From Phascolarctos cinereus (lineage: Eukaryota > Chordata > Mammalia > Diprotodontia > Phascolarctidae): a stretch of 64,000 bases of DNA. Of this stretch, positions 42,866 to 54,224 are shown piece after piece (the first letter of the stretch is position 1; each line of letters opens with the position of its first letter). The translations under genes and the position numbers were made by a program. The stretch covers positions 22,715,501 to 22,779,500 of the forward strand of contig NW_018343954.1 in the NCBI RefSeq assembly GCF_002099425.1, in the 5' to 3' direction. Under the pieces are notes generated by a model that was not told the origin of the DNA, did no database searches, and worked only from the letters and a program-made list of their open reading frames with translations.

Positions 42866-42950
42866 GCAGCTAAGTGGCATGCTGGATAAAGGACTAGAGC
42901 TGAAGTTAGGAAGACCTGACTCTAGCCCATCCAGAGCTAATTGTATGTTC
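42866..42950 (+). mobile_element. tRNA-SINE head fragment
   Basis: AGCAGCTAAGTGGCATGCTGG, AGTTAGGAAGACCTGACTC. Only the 5' half is present, directly after the MIR tail. Confidence 0.55.
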
Positions 42951-43029
42951 AAAGAGAACATCTAGATAGGTAACCAAAGAAGTGTATCTCTGAAAACATT
43001 CTAAGTGCACAAGACAAAAAAGTCATTCC

Positions 43030-43215
43030 AAGACCTTATGATCATTAGCCAAAGGATCATAGCTTTATAGCTAGGAGAAACTTTAGAAGTCATTTATTCA
43101 AAAACTCATTTTGCAGTAAGGAAACTGAGGCCCAGAAAAGTCAAAGGATTTTTGAATGTCACATTGGGACAGAGCTGGGCTTTGAATTCAGGCCTTCTGA
43201 TTATCTATTTCATGC
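43030..43215 (-). mobile_element. MIR-type SINE
   Basis: GATCATAGCTTTATAGCTAGGAG, ACTCATTTTGCAGTAAGG, AAACTGAGGCCCAGAAAAG, GGACAGAGCTGGGCTTTGAATTC. Confidence 0.65.
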
Positions 43216-43229
43216 TTTTTTTTTTTAAT

Positions 43230-43440
43230 GTGGTATAGAGTATCAAAATTGAAAGCATCTTTTACTGTAATTCAAAAGATCTGAGTTCAAATCCTCCTTA
43301 AGTTATATGATCATTTCAGTGACTCTACACATGGGAGAAAATAATATGTGTACTGCCTAACTCACAAAGTTGTTTTGGGAAGAACATTTTTCTAAAGTTA
43401 AAGAATGGTAGAAATGTTTCATTATTACTCTAGATGGTTC
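43230..43440 (+). mobile_element. MIR fragment
   Basis: TGGTATAGAGTATCAAAATTG, GATCTGAGTTCAAATCCTCC, TAACTCACAAAGTTGTTTTGGG. Confidence 0.5.
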
Positions 43441-43924
43441 ATAATTTTAAGTTTAAAATCAAAATAAATTCAAGCTAAAAAAGGTAGCTGCCTCACAGGT
43501 TTTTGAGAAAAAAAGTTAGTGCACAGATACTTTTTTTTTCAAAAGATATAAACAAGAAGCAAAATTTTAATAAATACAACTTTGAGCTAATAAAGTTACA
43601 TTGCACAGCTGTGATGGAAATTATAAGAAGATTCTTTGATTAATTTTGGAAAGATCTCATGTATTAAAAAGATAAATAGTCATTTACAGTCATATTAGCC
43701 TAAAAACTGGAATTAAGTGTAAAATCTGAATTACAGATTTAAAAGGGAAAAAAATAAAGGTTATTTTCATTGAAAACATATTTTATTAATATTTTAGGCA
43801 ATAAAAACATTCACGTGTTTTGCTTTAAAAATTTGTTGCATCTTTCTTTAAAGGAGGTTTCTACTATGTCGTAGGGTATTACTCAGATTTTAAATATTCA
43901 ATTAAGTTCAGTAAATTAACAAAC
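43441..43924. other. AT-rich interval, nothing recognised
   Basis: Very low G+C, no repeat named. Confidence 0.35.
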
Positions 43925-44565
43925 ATTCATTAATCTTCTATTATATACTAAGGTTATAGGAATGAAAATTATGTATCCTCTGCTCTTTAGAGCTTACAAT
44001 CCACTGGAGGGGTATGACATGTACACATATAACGGTAGTACAAGTCAATGTATAAGTGCATTAGAAGACAGCAGCAGAGGATATTCCATGAAAGAGAAAT
44101 ATATGTTATGTAACTGTGGGGATTGATGAAGTCTCCTTGGAGGATGTGGTCCATAGGCTACCCTTGAAGTAAGAGAATATTTTTAAAAACTAGAGAAGTA
44201 GAGTGAATTTCTTCATGCTCAGATTTCAGTCTATTCAAATAAGAAGAGATAGAAGAAAACAGGATAAGATCAGGGAATGAGTGGTAGCTCATTTTAAGCT
44301 CTAAAGAAATATATTTTAAATATGGAAAGGTATTTTTTGGATAGACTTTGGAAAACCTTGAAAGTCAGACTATTCTTCAGATAATGGAGAGACAATGAAG
44401 ATTTTGATCAGATAAGTTATATGATTAAAGCTGTGCCAGGAAGTTTATTTTGGCAGCAGGAGGGTAAAGGATGAGTTGAGAGGTTGGCATTGAAGTAGAG
44501 ATATGAATGAGAAGTCCATGAAAGAGAAGAAATGAGTCCCAATTAAGATGATAGCAACAGGGTTA
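43925..44565 (-). mobile_element. L2 3' region
   Basis: AACATTCATTAATCTTCTATTATATAC, GAGCTTACAATCCACTGGAG, AGTCTCCTTGGAGGATG, AGACTTTGGAAAACCTTGAAAG, AGTTTATTTTGGCAGCAGG. Strongly diverged but in order. Confidence 0.5.
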
Positions 44566-44854
44566 AAAAGGAGAAGATATGCGAGAGATAATTTAGAGAC
44601 AGAACCAACAGGATTTATCATAGGAATTAGTGAGAAGGAAATATATAGATAAACTTGTCCAACTCCATTATATTCCAAATGATGTAGCCATTGCCCACGG
44701 AGTTATACTTGTCTACCTATGTTCCATTTGATTGATATGTGGAGTGTTAGAGAGAAGGAAGAGTAAAAATATTTCTGAAATTTTGAAATCAGATGATTGG
44801 GATGATTATGACACCAGTGACAGAAATAAAAATGTTGAAGAATAGTGATTGGAA

Positions 44855-44965
44855 GTGGGGGGAGGCAAAGAGGAAGAGGCAGAGAGACAAAGACAGAGAA
44901 AAAGAGACAGCAATAGAGAAAGACAGACACCACTAGACAAAGATATGGAGAGAAGAGGGAAAATA
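44855..44965. repeat. GA-rich low-complexity tract
   Basis: GGAGGCAAAGAGGAAGAGGC continues as AGAGAC/AAAGAC units. Confidence 0.85.
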
Positions 44966-44973
44966 AATTCATT

Positions 44974-46270
44974 TTGGGACAAATAGTGAAAATGGCAAGT
45001 TTATTTTTCATTAACATCTTTTGGCATAAACTAAATAGACATCATATATCTAGAAATATAATATTATACTTTACCTATAGGTTAGTGTTACAATTTTGGC
45101 CTCCAAAAATTCAATTTTTGTTAAATAAAAAAAAGGCCTTGCATTTCCCTTGGCACTCAGCAACCAATGGCTTGCAAATATTAGTCTACACCTTCACTTA
45201 CTTGACTTACTGCTCTCCAGTGAAAATATCTATATCTCCCCATGAAGAATCTCCTTATTTTTTATTGTTAAAATCTATGACTTATACAAGGAGCTCCATA
45301 GGTATATTTTATGAACATATATCCCTTTGTGCCTTCAAGTGTAAAATGTGTCATCTTGCTGGATTATGCTTCCCCTCTCTTCTCCAGTTCAATTTGTTCC
45401 TCTCCAAGGGGAAGATTTGCTATTTTCTCCTCTTACAGAGTGCCTGGTACATTTTACTTTTGAGGTTGCCACACTTCAGTAACTGTTGAAGCAATTTGAC
45501 CAAGCATGGTGTTTTCAAGCAGTTCATAACCAGGTAGGTAAAGTGTAAGCTTTCATTTTATAGATTCATAACTAACCCTACAGAAATCGCTCTGCCCCTC
45601 TACTCTCATAACCATTGCATTGTATTTCACAGCGACTTGAAGAACATCTTGAAATATTTCTCTTTGGGATTCAAGTGGTATTACTAATTTATTTATGTCA
45701 CATTTTATATTACAGTCTTACAATAGTTCAGCAGGCAAACATGTGAACAGTATTCCTGAGAGGAAAGAAGATATAGCAAGGTATATTGTCTTGAAGCACA
45801 CAGAGAAATGGAGGTAGAGACATATAACCAAATGAGATACAGAGGCTTTCATGACTCATTCCACAAACAATACCATGTTTAGAGGCATTTATTTACCTAA
45901 TCAACTGAGCCACACTTTGTCTCTTCAAATTAGTGAGGTGATCAGTTATCAAGAAGGAAGGGAACAAATATTAGTTATTTCTATGATCTCATAAAAAGTT
46001 TTTCAACATTAACTAATGAGTCTTCTGTAATGAATTGTTTGCATCTTGACATTTGACTTTGTCCTTATCTGATGACAAATCTTGACATTTTCTTTGGATT
46101 CCATGAAAGGAGATTTGAAGGACTGTCTAGTCAATGTGATTGCAAGCTTCTCAAATGGCAGGAAGGCAAATTGTGAAATCTTAACTTTTTCAGATACTTG
46201 TCTTCTCATAATTTGCAAGTTAACCACAAGATTTCATGGTCAGGGTCAAGGCAAGGAGTTGTGATGGGCT
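44974..46270. other. 1.3-kb repeat-poor block with a 171-codon frame
   Basis: The plus-strand frame 44974-45489 is the longest one that is not simply a microsatellite or LINE. Its translation (MGQIVKMASLFFINIFW...) is rich in F, L, I, Y, K and S as expected from AT-rich DNA. It has no recognised domain, no conserved-looking cysteine or glycine pattern, and no promoter or splice context. I treat it as a chance frame and record it because of its length. Confidence 0.3.
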
Positions 46271-46548
46271 AAAAGAAATAAGGGCAGCTAGGTGGCTCAG
46301 TGGATAGAGTGCTAAACCTGAAGTCAGGGAAGATTCATCTTCCTGAGTACAAATCTGGTTTCAGACACCTACTACATGTGTGACCCTAGACAAGTCACTT
46401 AACCCTGTTTGCCTCAATTTCCTCATCTGTAAAGTGAGCTAGAGAAGGAAATGGCAAATCATTCTAGTATCTTTCCCAAAAAAACCCCAAATAGGGTCAT
46501 GAAGGATTAGACATGAATGAAAAATGACTGAACAATGAGAAAAGAAAT
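46271..46548 (+). mobile_element. tRNA-SINE with BovB/RTE-type tail and 9-bp TSD
   Basis: Body 46280-46539: GGGCAGCTAGGTGGCTCAGTG head, GACAAGTCACTTAACCCTG, GGAAATGGCAAATCATTC, GTCATGAAGGATTAGACATG tail. AAAAGAAAT flanks it at 46271-46279 and 46540-46548. The best-kept member of this SINE type in the window. Confidence 0.88.
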
Positions 46549-46568
46549 GACCACAACTAGTCTAGGGA

Positions 46569-46625
46569 AAAGATTAGGGAAAACAATACTGGAAGTTTAT
46601 GGAGAAGATTAGGGAAAACAAGGCT
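46569..46625. repeat. Short direct repeat
   Basis: AAGATTAGGGAAAACAA occurs at about 46570 and again at about 46606, each followed by a TGGAA-type sequence. It looks like a local tandem duplication of about 36 bases. Confidence 0.65.
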
Positions 46626-46871
46626 GGAATTTCATCTTTTGTCCGTGTGAAATGACTCAGAGACAGAATCTAGTCATAATCCAGTCCAACATGGGCATAT
46701 AGGGTCTGAGAATGCATACATACATATCTCTGAGAATGAGGAAGTTGTTGGGGTGAAGTAGGAGACCTGACCAAACATGAGGACACTCATTTGTAGCGTT
46801 GCTCAATTATCTATGATTTAACAAGCCAGCATCCTTTTATCTATACTACCTTGCCTCAACTCTAGTGCCAC
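46626..46871. other. No recognisable feature
   Basis: Mixed sequence including GCATACATACATATC. No family or gene seen. Confidence 0.35.
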
Positions 46872-47125
46872 TGAGGAAGGTGGTAGTGCAGTGAATAGAA
46901 CACTGAGCCTAGTCAGGAAGAACTTAGTTCAAATTTGGCTTTAGAAACTTACTATCTGTGTCTTCCTGAGAAAGTCACAATCCTTATTTGACTCAGGGTC
47001 CTCAACTGTAAAATGTGAATAATAATTGTACCTTCTTTGCAGGGTTGCTGTGAGGATCCAATGGGATATCTCTTAGTAGGTACTGATCACTCAGTAGGCA
47101 CTACATAACTGATTATTCCCTTCCT
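46872..47125 (+). mobile_element. MIR/THER SINE
   Basis: GGTGGTAGTGCAGTGAATAG, GTCAGGAAGAACTTAGTTC, GAGAAAGTCACAATCC, GCAGGGTTGCTGTGAGG, CAGTAGGCACTACATAAC. Confidence 0.75.
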
Positions 47126-47149
47126 CCTTTCCATCCCTGCTTTTTATGA

Positions 47150-47245
47150 GGCTTCATTTATTATCCTAGATTGTTAATTAGTTTCTATTTGTTTATCTAG
47201 TACCTAGAATAGTGTGTAGTACATAGTAGGCACTTTATTTGATGG
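47150..47245 (+). mobile_element. L2-like 3' tail
   Basis: TATCTAGTACCTAGAATAGTGTG and GTACATAGTAGGCACTTTATTTG. Confidence 0.5.
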
Positions 47246-47395
47246 TCCATAGAGTTGTTCTGGGGGTGAAAGGAAGCTCTTAAGGCCATCTAGTTCAATC
47301 CTCTGATTTAATAGATGAGGAATCTGAGTCCTAATAAGGTGAAGTGACTTGCCCAGGGTCAGAAAGGTCATGTCAGAGGTCATTCAGTTAATGAA
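47246..47395 (-). mobile_element. MIR-type SINE
   Basis: GGCCATCTAGTTCAATCCTC, GATGAGGAATCTGAGTCC and AAGTGACTTGCCCAGGGTCAG. Confidence 0.65.
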
Positions 47396-47715
47396 CACTA
47401 ATTAAGCACTTAATATATGTCATAAACACTGGTAAGTGCATGATTTTTAAAAAACGGCAAAAATATGGTCCCTGAATTCTAGGAACTCATGATCTAATTT
47501 CAAGGAAAACATGCAAAATTATGATTTTAACCCACATTCTCAGACTGTTTTTTTTCAATTGTATCTCAAAACTTTTTGATCAATTTACATATTGCACCTG
47601 AAAGCAGAGTATAAGGTCCTTGAGAACAAGAACCTTTTTACTTTTATCCTATCATGTTCAGTGACTTTTACAAAATAGCCCCTTAATAAATATCTATTAA
47701 ATTGAAGTCAGTTAT
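47396..47715. mobile_element. Two L2 tail fragments, opposite strands
   Basis: A minus-strand tail at 47396-47520 (CTAATTAAGCACTTAATATATG, GAACTCATGATCTAATTTC) is followed by a plus-strand tail at 47595-47715 (GTATAAGGTCCTTGAGAAC, CCCCTTAATAAATATC). Confidence 0.5.
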
Positions 47716-48589
47716 TGAATTCCCTCCATAAATGCATAAATTAAAAATGGGCCACATTGGTTTAACCTCATATATATCACACATAGATTAACTAATTCTT
47801 TAGTTCTAGATTAGCAATTTTATCTTCATCATCAAAATAAAAGACCCCAATCAAAAAACATAGAAAAAGCATTGTTTGGCTAGGTTGTTTAGTAAATTCC
47901 TAGGCTGACACCTCATCAAAGCATCAAGGTGATACTAGATATTCTAAAGCTATGCCATCAAAATAATAAGCCTTTAGAGAATCCGACAAATTTAAATGAG
48001 CAATTGATTATCTGCTCCAAATGATTTTTCCCCCAACCACATTACCGCATGAAACTAGCTACTAAGGCATGGAGGAGTTTTGATCTCTTCTGGTGGAACG
48101 AGTGCTGCACTGATGAAATCATAAGTCCTTTCAAGTTAAATTAGAGTTGATACCAGTTGGACATTTTAATCAACTTACTAGTTTAACTAAATTGGTTGGT
48201 CAGTTCACTACTTTTCAAGGAGTAATTATTTAGTATCTAAGATAATTCTGATGGGATCATCCTGATTTCAATTGAAAATGAAAATTTGAATTCATCAACC
48301 AATTTAGCAAGTGTCTATGGGGAAAGTACATATGTGAAGAACGCTTTGCTAGTTGTGGAGGAGATAAGAAAGTTAAAAGCAAGATCTCTGTCACTAAGAA
48401 TCTTAGATGAGAAGATAAGCCAAAATACAAAAAGAAATATGATTAAATCCATATGAACAGTATGAATACAGAGGTGGTGATCAGTTCAGACTGGGAAAAT
48501 AATATTACCATTCTCATATCATCACTGAAGAAATGTTAGGTGTTTAACATTAGATTCCATTATTATAAACAGTTATCGTACTATGAATT
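47716..48589. other. Repeat-poor interval
   Basis: 48310-48420 (GTTGTGGAGGAGATAAGAAAG...) may be another minus L2 tail. Otherwise unnamed. Confidence 0.3.
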
Positions 48590-48835
48590 GAACAATGAGT
48601 GCTAGTTCCTCTGTGGAACCTTTCCCAATCTTCACAATCATTAATAATTTATTCCCTTTTGAAATAATTTTGTTACTTGCAATGTGCTTTGTATTATCTA
48701 CTTACTTGTGTACTTATTCTATGACACAAGTAGAATGTAAGGTCCTTAAGGGCAGACACTATTTCATTTCTGTCACTGTAATTCTTACCATCTAGCACAG
48801 TGCCCTCAGTGCAGTTAATAATTTAAATTATTGGT
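48590..48835 (+). mobile_element. L2 3' UTR end
   Basis: GAACCTTTCCCAATCTTC, AGTAGAATGTAAGGTCCTTAAGG, CATCTAGCACAGTGCCCTC. Confidence 0.65.
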
Positions 48836-49189
48836 TCTTGGGGGAGATTTCTTTTCAAATTTAGGCTTCTTCCATCTGTCCACACAACAACAAACAAACT
48901 CTAAAATATTTTGTTAAAATCTTTCTAAATTCTAAAATATTTAGAGTATGAAAAATGCTGCTTCTGTTTTTGTTTCAATAATATCTGTCTTTCCATGGGT
49001 GAGTATTTATGGGCACTATGCTTGTTTTCATAAGAACTATCAGTTAAAATGAATTTAACACATCTTCAGTTCTTTATTCTGTCATACCGCATTACTACCG
49101 AAGCAATACAAATGTAGGATTGTTGTTTTTACCATTGTCTATATGTCTAAACATGGAATGGCAATTTATATCATACATTTCACCAACAA
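48836..49189. other. No recognisable feature
   Basis: AT-rich sequence; nothing named. Confidence 0.35.
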
Positions 49190-49750
49190 TGTTGTTCATC
49201 TTTTGATTTTGAAGAGGACCAATGACATCATGGGGTGATGTCTTGACTTGTGTGTGAATTGAATTTAAGTCAGGTAGAGTTGCATGAAGTCATGAGCCTC
49301 AACCTCTCTTTCAGAGTCATTGAAGTACCGTGGCAAAACAAAAGTTAAGATGATTGTCTGACCAATCTCTGTGCCCCACAGCACCTGCTTCAGCTGCCTT
49401 CATGGCCACTGGAACAAATTGTTCTCATCTACTCATTCCACTGAGAGAAGTCTTCACATGCTTAGGGTGGACCTTTCCCTAACTCATCAGCTGTTTGAGG
49501 ACTGTGGGTTATCCTCAATCTAGTTAATTCCATCTGATGAGATGGTTTTACCTGGTTGTGGCCACTGGGCATCAAACAGCTTCTTGGAGCCATGAGTAAG
49601 AGTTGGGTGACAGGTAAACACCAAAGTTGGATGAGCAGCCCTTAAAGGAGTTTAGCAATCCCCCTAACAGGGGTGCTAGTCCTATATGAACATATCATAC
49701 ACCCCAACATTTATACTCTGGGGGATCAAATAAAGTATTTGATTCAAGGC
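49190..49750 (-). mobile_element. RTE-like LINE 3' region
   Basis: Plus-strand reading: TGTTGTTCATCTTTTGATTTTG, GAAGAGGACCAATGACATCA, TTCAGAGTCATTGAAGTACC, CACAGCACCTGCTTCAGC and GAACAAATTGTTCTCATC, which I recognise as a dispersed marsupial LINE 3' UTR in antisense. Its end (ATGTCATTGGTCCTCTTC on the minus strand) matches the end of the LINE at 13490 (ATGTCATTTTGGTCTTCTT), so both belong to related families. Confidence 0.55.
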
Positions 49751-49999
49751 GACTCTAGTCTCGACCATTTTTATTGTAAAAGTTAGGAAATTAAATTATA
49801 GCAGAAAAGAAGAAGAATCTCTATAGATTTTTACCAATTCTATAAAATTATAAATGAACCACAATATGAAATAGTTTTTTAAAATGCTTTTCCTGATAAT
49901 AAGGGAAATGTAAACATTATTACAAATGGGGAGTATTGGCACATCTGAAGAAGAAAAACAGGAGTCTTCTTCAAACAGCCAAAGAAAAACATATGTCTT

Positions 50000-50130
50000 C
50001 AGTTGGACTACAAACTCAATAGAGGTAGGCACTTTATTTTTTTTTTTTTGGCTTGTTTTGTGTCTCCCTTTGTTGTCTAGAGCATGGCTTTGGGAACAGT
50101 AGAGATTCAATAAAGGTTAATTAATTGATT
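50000..50130 (+). mobile_element. L2-like 3' tail
   Basis: GGACTACAAACTCAATAGAGG, TTTTGTGTCTCCCTTTGTTG, GATTCAATAAAGGTTAATTAATTG. An 11-base T run has grown inside it. Confidence 0.5.
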
Positions 50131-51079
50131 CTGAATGTTTTACTGAAAACACATATTTTGAGTGTATCTCTCAGGAGTTTAATGAGAAATTAAAACATTT
50201 AAATTTCAAACAATATTAGCAAGTTAAAATCTTATGTGAGTAATATTGAAAGATATAAAGCTGGTCAGTTTATTATGGTAGTCTATATTTAGATTCTTTT
50301 ACCAAACTGAACAAGAGTAGAAAATTTGAGTTGGAATCCATGAATCAGGCCCATCTGCACACAAAAATATAAAGTTCATGATTCATAAAAAGTAGGTTGA
50401 GCAATCAAATAAAATGCTCTTTTATTTTTGTTAATTAGAACATGTAAATTGCATGGTCCATCTTTTTCCTTTCACATAATTGGTTCCTACTGACTGATCA
50501 ATAGTGCAGATCCAGATCAGGATTTATGGGGTGCATTCTTCCAAATTTCTATTATCTTTTATGTTGTCTACCAGCAGGAAAAGCAAACTGAAGTATGATA
50601 TTGCATTTTCCTTTCAGTTCCTGCTATTGAGCGTCTGAAGGTAGTCACCCCCAGGATACCACAATTCCATTTTAATAGGTTTACTATGATTAAGGCTTTT
50701 GTGAAAGCATCATTAATGTAACCTCATAAATTTACTGAAAGCCAAAATGGAATATTTGGGTTTCTGTGTGTTTATTAACTGATATTTTAATTTTGCTCAT
50801 CCTAAAATTTTCTCCTTTTTGTGAAATGTTTTTACAGTAATTAAAGCATTGTTGTTGCCCCCAGGGTGTTTAGAATTGGGTGACATATTTTCTAATAATT
50901 TATTTTAGTTCAGATATTCAGGGATGGACAACATTAGTTTCAAAACAGAGAGAACATTATTAGAAAGTTATGGTTATTTAAACTCAAACAATCAAGTAGA
51001 AGTCAATTTCATCATTTAAATAATGAACTTCCTATTTGAACGAGATTAAACTAAATAATTTTTTTTGTTTGTTTTATAG
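50131..51079. other. Repeat-poor block upstream of exon-like segment
   Basis: No interspersed repeat seen. 50570-50900 has mixed composition (CAGTTCCTGCTATTGAGCG, GGTAGTCACCCCCAGGATACC, GTGAAAGCATCATTAATGTAACC) and lacks simple-repeat decay. It could be conserved non-coding sequence, but only a comparison would show it. Confidence 0.35.
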
Positions 51080-51148
51080 AAGAGATGAAAACACTGGAAA
51101 TTGGCCACATCACCATTCACCAGCCATGAAAAAGAAAAAGGAAACAAG
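51080..51148 (+). other. Candidate host exon, 69 bp
   Basis: The segment follows an 18-base T/G tract of the form TTTTTTTGTTTGTTTTATAG, an almost ideal 3' splice site, with TAAACTAAAT upstream as a possible branch point. It ends ACAAG before GTAAAATAC, a good 5' splice site. Its length is a multiple of three. One of its three frames is open: RDENTGNWPHHHSP, then AMKKKKETR (last codon split), entering and leaving in the same phase, as a cassette exon would. The other two frames have stops. I do not recognise the protein or gene. No neighbouring exon is seen in the window. Chance is possible, since AT-rich DNA often contains such signals. Confidence 0.35.
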
Positions 51149-51402
51149 GTAAAATACAATTGGCAATCCAACTAATTCAGGCAGTTATAGATAGCATATT
51201 TTCCAAGATTAGAAATTACTACCCTTCTGAGATCTCTCTTGTAGGAACTAATCAATTGCCATGTCTCTGTACAAAGTTCATTCAAAAAGCATGCATGTGT
51301 ATATATGGGTTTATGTTAGTTAGAAGTTAGTATATCATATTTAGGCTTCAACTAATCAACAAGCACCCAAAAGTCAGAGCCTCAACTCTCATGCATGCAC
51401 CT

Positions 51403-51606
51403 CCCTTGCTTAATTTCTATTATTTATTATTTATTTATTTATTTAATTTTGGTGAGGCAATTGGGGTTAAGTGACTTGCCCAGAGTCACACAGCTAGTAA
51501 GTTTTATGTGTCTGAGGCCAGATTTGAACTCAAGTCCTCCTGACTCCAGGGCCACTACTCTATCCACTGTGCCACCGAGCTGCCCCCACCCCCTTGCTTG
51601 ATTTCT
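51403..51606 (-). mobile_element. tRNA-derived marsupial SINE with 16-bp TSD
   Basis: Body 51419-51590: TTATTTATTTATTT tail, GGTGAGGCAATTGGGGTTAAG, GAGTCACACAGCTAGTAAG, CAAGTCCTCCTGACTCC, GTGCCACCGAGCTGCCCC. Flanked by CCCTTGCTTAATTTCT (51403-51418) and CCCTTGCTTGATTTCT (51591-51606), one difference. Confidence 0.92.
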
Positions 51607-51749
51607 GAGGAATTAATTGGCATTCTGATATCTCATATGTAAAATATGTCCCAATAGTCTTAGTACAGCAGTTTAAAATCAGTGAGCCTGCTTCTTAAAT
51701 ACTCTATACACTTTAAGAATTAATAATAAAATTCACATACCTTATCAAA

Positions 51750-52032
51750 TAGGCAGCTAGATCACACAGCAGATAATGTGGCAGGTATGGAGTCAGGAAT
51801 ACCCAAGTTCAAATTTGGCTTCAGACTTTTATTAGCTGGGTGTCCTTGGATAAGTCTCTTAACTCTATTTTCCTCAGTTTACATTTCTGTGAAGTAAGGA
51901 AAATAACACCTAATTCCTAGGGTTGTTGTGAGAATCAAATGAAAAAAAATACTTGTAAAGCATTAAGCACTGTCCCTGGAACATAGTAGGTACTTAATAA
52001 GTATTGACATATTAGTTATTATTATTATTGTT
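51750..52032 (+). mobile_element. MIR/THER SINE
   Basis: GGCAGCTAGATCACACAGC, GGAGTCAGGAATACCCAAG, GGATAAGTCTCTTAACTC, CTAGGGTTGTTGTGAG, GGAACATAGTAGGTACTTAATAAG and a TTATTATTATT tail. Confidence 0.8.
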
Positions 52033-52205
52033 ATATTCTCACAACTCTGTCAAGTACATACGATGGGCATTATTATATTTATTCAACAGATGAAGACAGT
52101 GGGGCATAAGTTTAAGTAAGATACTTGTCCTGGTTTGCTTACAAGTATTTGAAGAAGGTTCAAATCCAGCCCTCTTGTGTTGCTTTTCTAATATACTGGG
52201 CTGCT
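52033..52205 (-). mobile_element. MIR fragment
   Basis: TCTCACAACTCTGTCAAGTAC, CAACAGATGAAGACAGTGG, GGTTCAAATCCAGCCCTC. Tail to tail with the copy before it. Confidence 0.6.
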
Positions 52206-52439
52206 TCATTATCACTATGTGTGATAACAATTTAACCTAAATCATATCATTTTCTATAATTTTTCTTTAGAAAGATGCATGTTGTGCAAACTTTCCTTAA
52301 TATATCATTAAAATTATATTACCTAAGCAAGTATTGCTTTACAAGCCCAGATCTTGAAATAACTTACAGCTTAACAAACAAACAAAAAAATCCTGGTTTG
52401 CTGGTCTTTTGGGAGAAAAAAATATTTAGAAAATAGAAA

Positions 52440-52790
52440 ATTAAACTCACACTTCTGTTTGGAATCAGAAATCTGGATTCCTATCCTAGTTCTGTAATTT
52501 ACTACATGTGTCAGGTGACCTCTTTGGGGCCTCATTGGAATGTGTGGCCTCTAACACATGAAGTGACATGGTACGGTGGAAAGAGGGCTAAATGTGGAGT
52601 CAAAGTATCTGGGTTCAAGTCCAGACTTTATCATTTACTAGGTCTAATTCCATGAAGCCATCAGGTTCAAAATTGGAGACACAATGCGGTATGAGAAGGG
52701 AAGAAATATTTATGAAGCACTACTCTGTGCCACAAAATGTGCCAAGTGCTTTATAAGTTTTATTTCATTTGATTAGTGTATAATTATGTT
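52440..52790 (+). mobile_element. MIR fragments (two plus, one minus)
   Basis: Plus pieces at 52460-52540 (AATCTGGATTCCTATCC, GTGTCAGGTGACCTC) and 52555-52680 (GGTACGGTGGAAAGAGGGC, GGGTTCAAGTCCAGAC); a minus piece at 52705-52785 (GAAGCACTACTCTGTGCC, CCAAGTGCTTTATAAG). All are short and old. Confidence 0.5.
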
Positions 52791-54224
52791 TATATGAGAA
52801 ACTGGCCTACTACTTATATTCTACTTCAAAATTATCAGCAACTTAAGAGGCAATGGGACAATAGTGGTGGATGCAAGTAGGAAAAGTACACCATCAAGGG
52901 AATATTGACCAAAAATAGTGATGGATGGGTCCTGTAGCAAGAATATCAGAAAATAGATGCCTGAAAGCTACATTAATATCACAAAAATTTTAAATGCTGG
53001 AAGGAAGATCTATAGAAGATGGGACAGTACTTACATGAAAGATTTATGAAAAGATACAGCCAAGATTTGGAGAAAATGAGAAGGTACATATGAGTAACAT
53101 TATGCACCAGTGGAGGGAATATTCACACCAGTAAGATGACAAGTTCATCAACATGTCAAAATGTTGCATATCCATAATAAAAGGGCAGGGAAAACTACTT
53201 AGGCTAGTAAAATATTGTGGTATTTTAAGAGTCTTAGCACATCAATAAGATTGCCTTGTTTGTTATTTTATCAAGCTGTAACAGGGACTGATTCCTATGT
53301 GAAAGATTTCTGTTATCACTTTAGAAACCTTTCCTTCTGCACACAAATGTTTATAAATTCAAAGAGCTATATATTGTTTTTGAGCAGCATGCACACAACT
53401 CCTAATTGGCATAAGTGGGAGTACTGTAAAATCAAGGTCAGAATAAGGCAAAGCAATAAAAATCCTGACAAATTATGGTTGGAAAAAGATAATGTAGACT
53501 ACATTTGTATTGTCACACCTCTTTGTTATTTGCTTATGTTTCTATGAACCCATTCCTTCAAGGAGAATAAGGCATATTGAAAAACTAAAAGTGACATGTA
53601 CATGTCCATCACTTCCACTGTGCTCTTTAGAACAACTGTTCTATGATAAAATATTTCCTCTTCATCCTCAGTATCTTCCTCTTATATTCCTTCTACCTTC
53701 TTTCATTAACGAAAGCCTGGTACTCCTCAGAGGACAAGATATTTGTTGCTTTCATTTTCAAAGCTGGCCCTTCTTTCTCTCATGGTCTCTGACTCAGAGG
53801 GTTGAGAGGTGGAGTTTACATCATCGGTGCTGCCACTGCTACTTCTAAATATTTGTTCTGCTCCTGGAACTCACCCTTTTCTCTATGAAGTTCATGCATA
53901 CAGTTGTTTCAAATTATATGTACATCTCCAGTCCTTGCAGTTCTGTTACTTTTCTTCTTTTAAATATAAATTTTATTGCTATATTTTTTTCCTGTCACCT
54001 AAATTTCTCTCCTCTCCTTTCCCCTGTCTGAGGACTATCCCTTATACAAAGAATCATTTTAAATACAAATGAAAGAAGACAAAGAGAAAACAATAACAAC
54101 AAAACTGATCAATATATCAAAAAGACTTGTCAACATATTCAACATTTCACACATTTATGCTTGTGAAGAAAATGATTTATTATACTATTTGGGAAAAATT
54201 ATTATACTTTTAAAATCGAACCTT
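52791..54224. other. 1.4-kb interval without named repeat
   Basis: Plus-strand frames of 110, 112 and 87 codons (53215-54072) overlap one another in different frames and have no domain. 53600-53960 is pyrimidine-rich and may be an unrecognised old LINE 3' UTR. Confidence 0.3.

Noticed and set aside
44974-45489. 171-codon plus-strand frame
   Set aside because: No domain, no splice or promoter context, residue use as expected from AT-rich DNA. Kept only as a note in the interval entry.
53215-54072. Three overlapping plus-strand frames of 110, 112 and 87 codons
   Set aside because: Overlap in different frames without motifs; not a multi-exon gene, since no supporting splice sites were seen at their edges.
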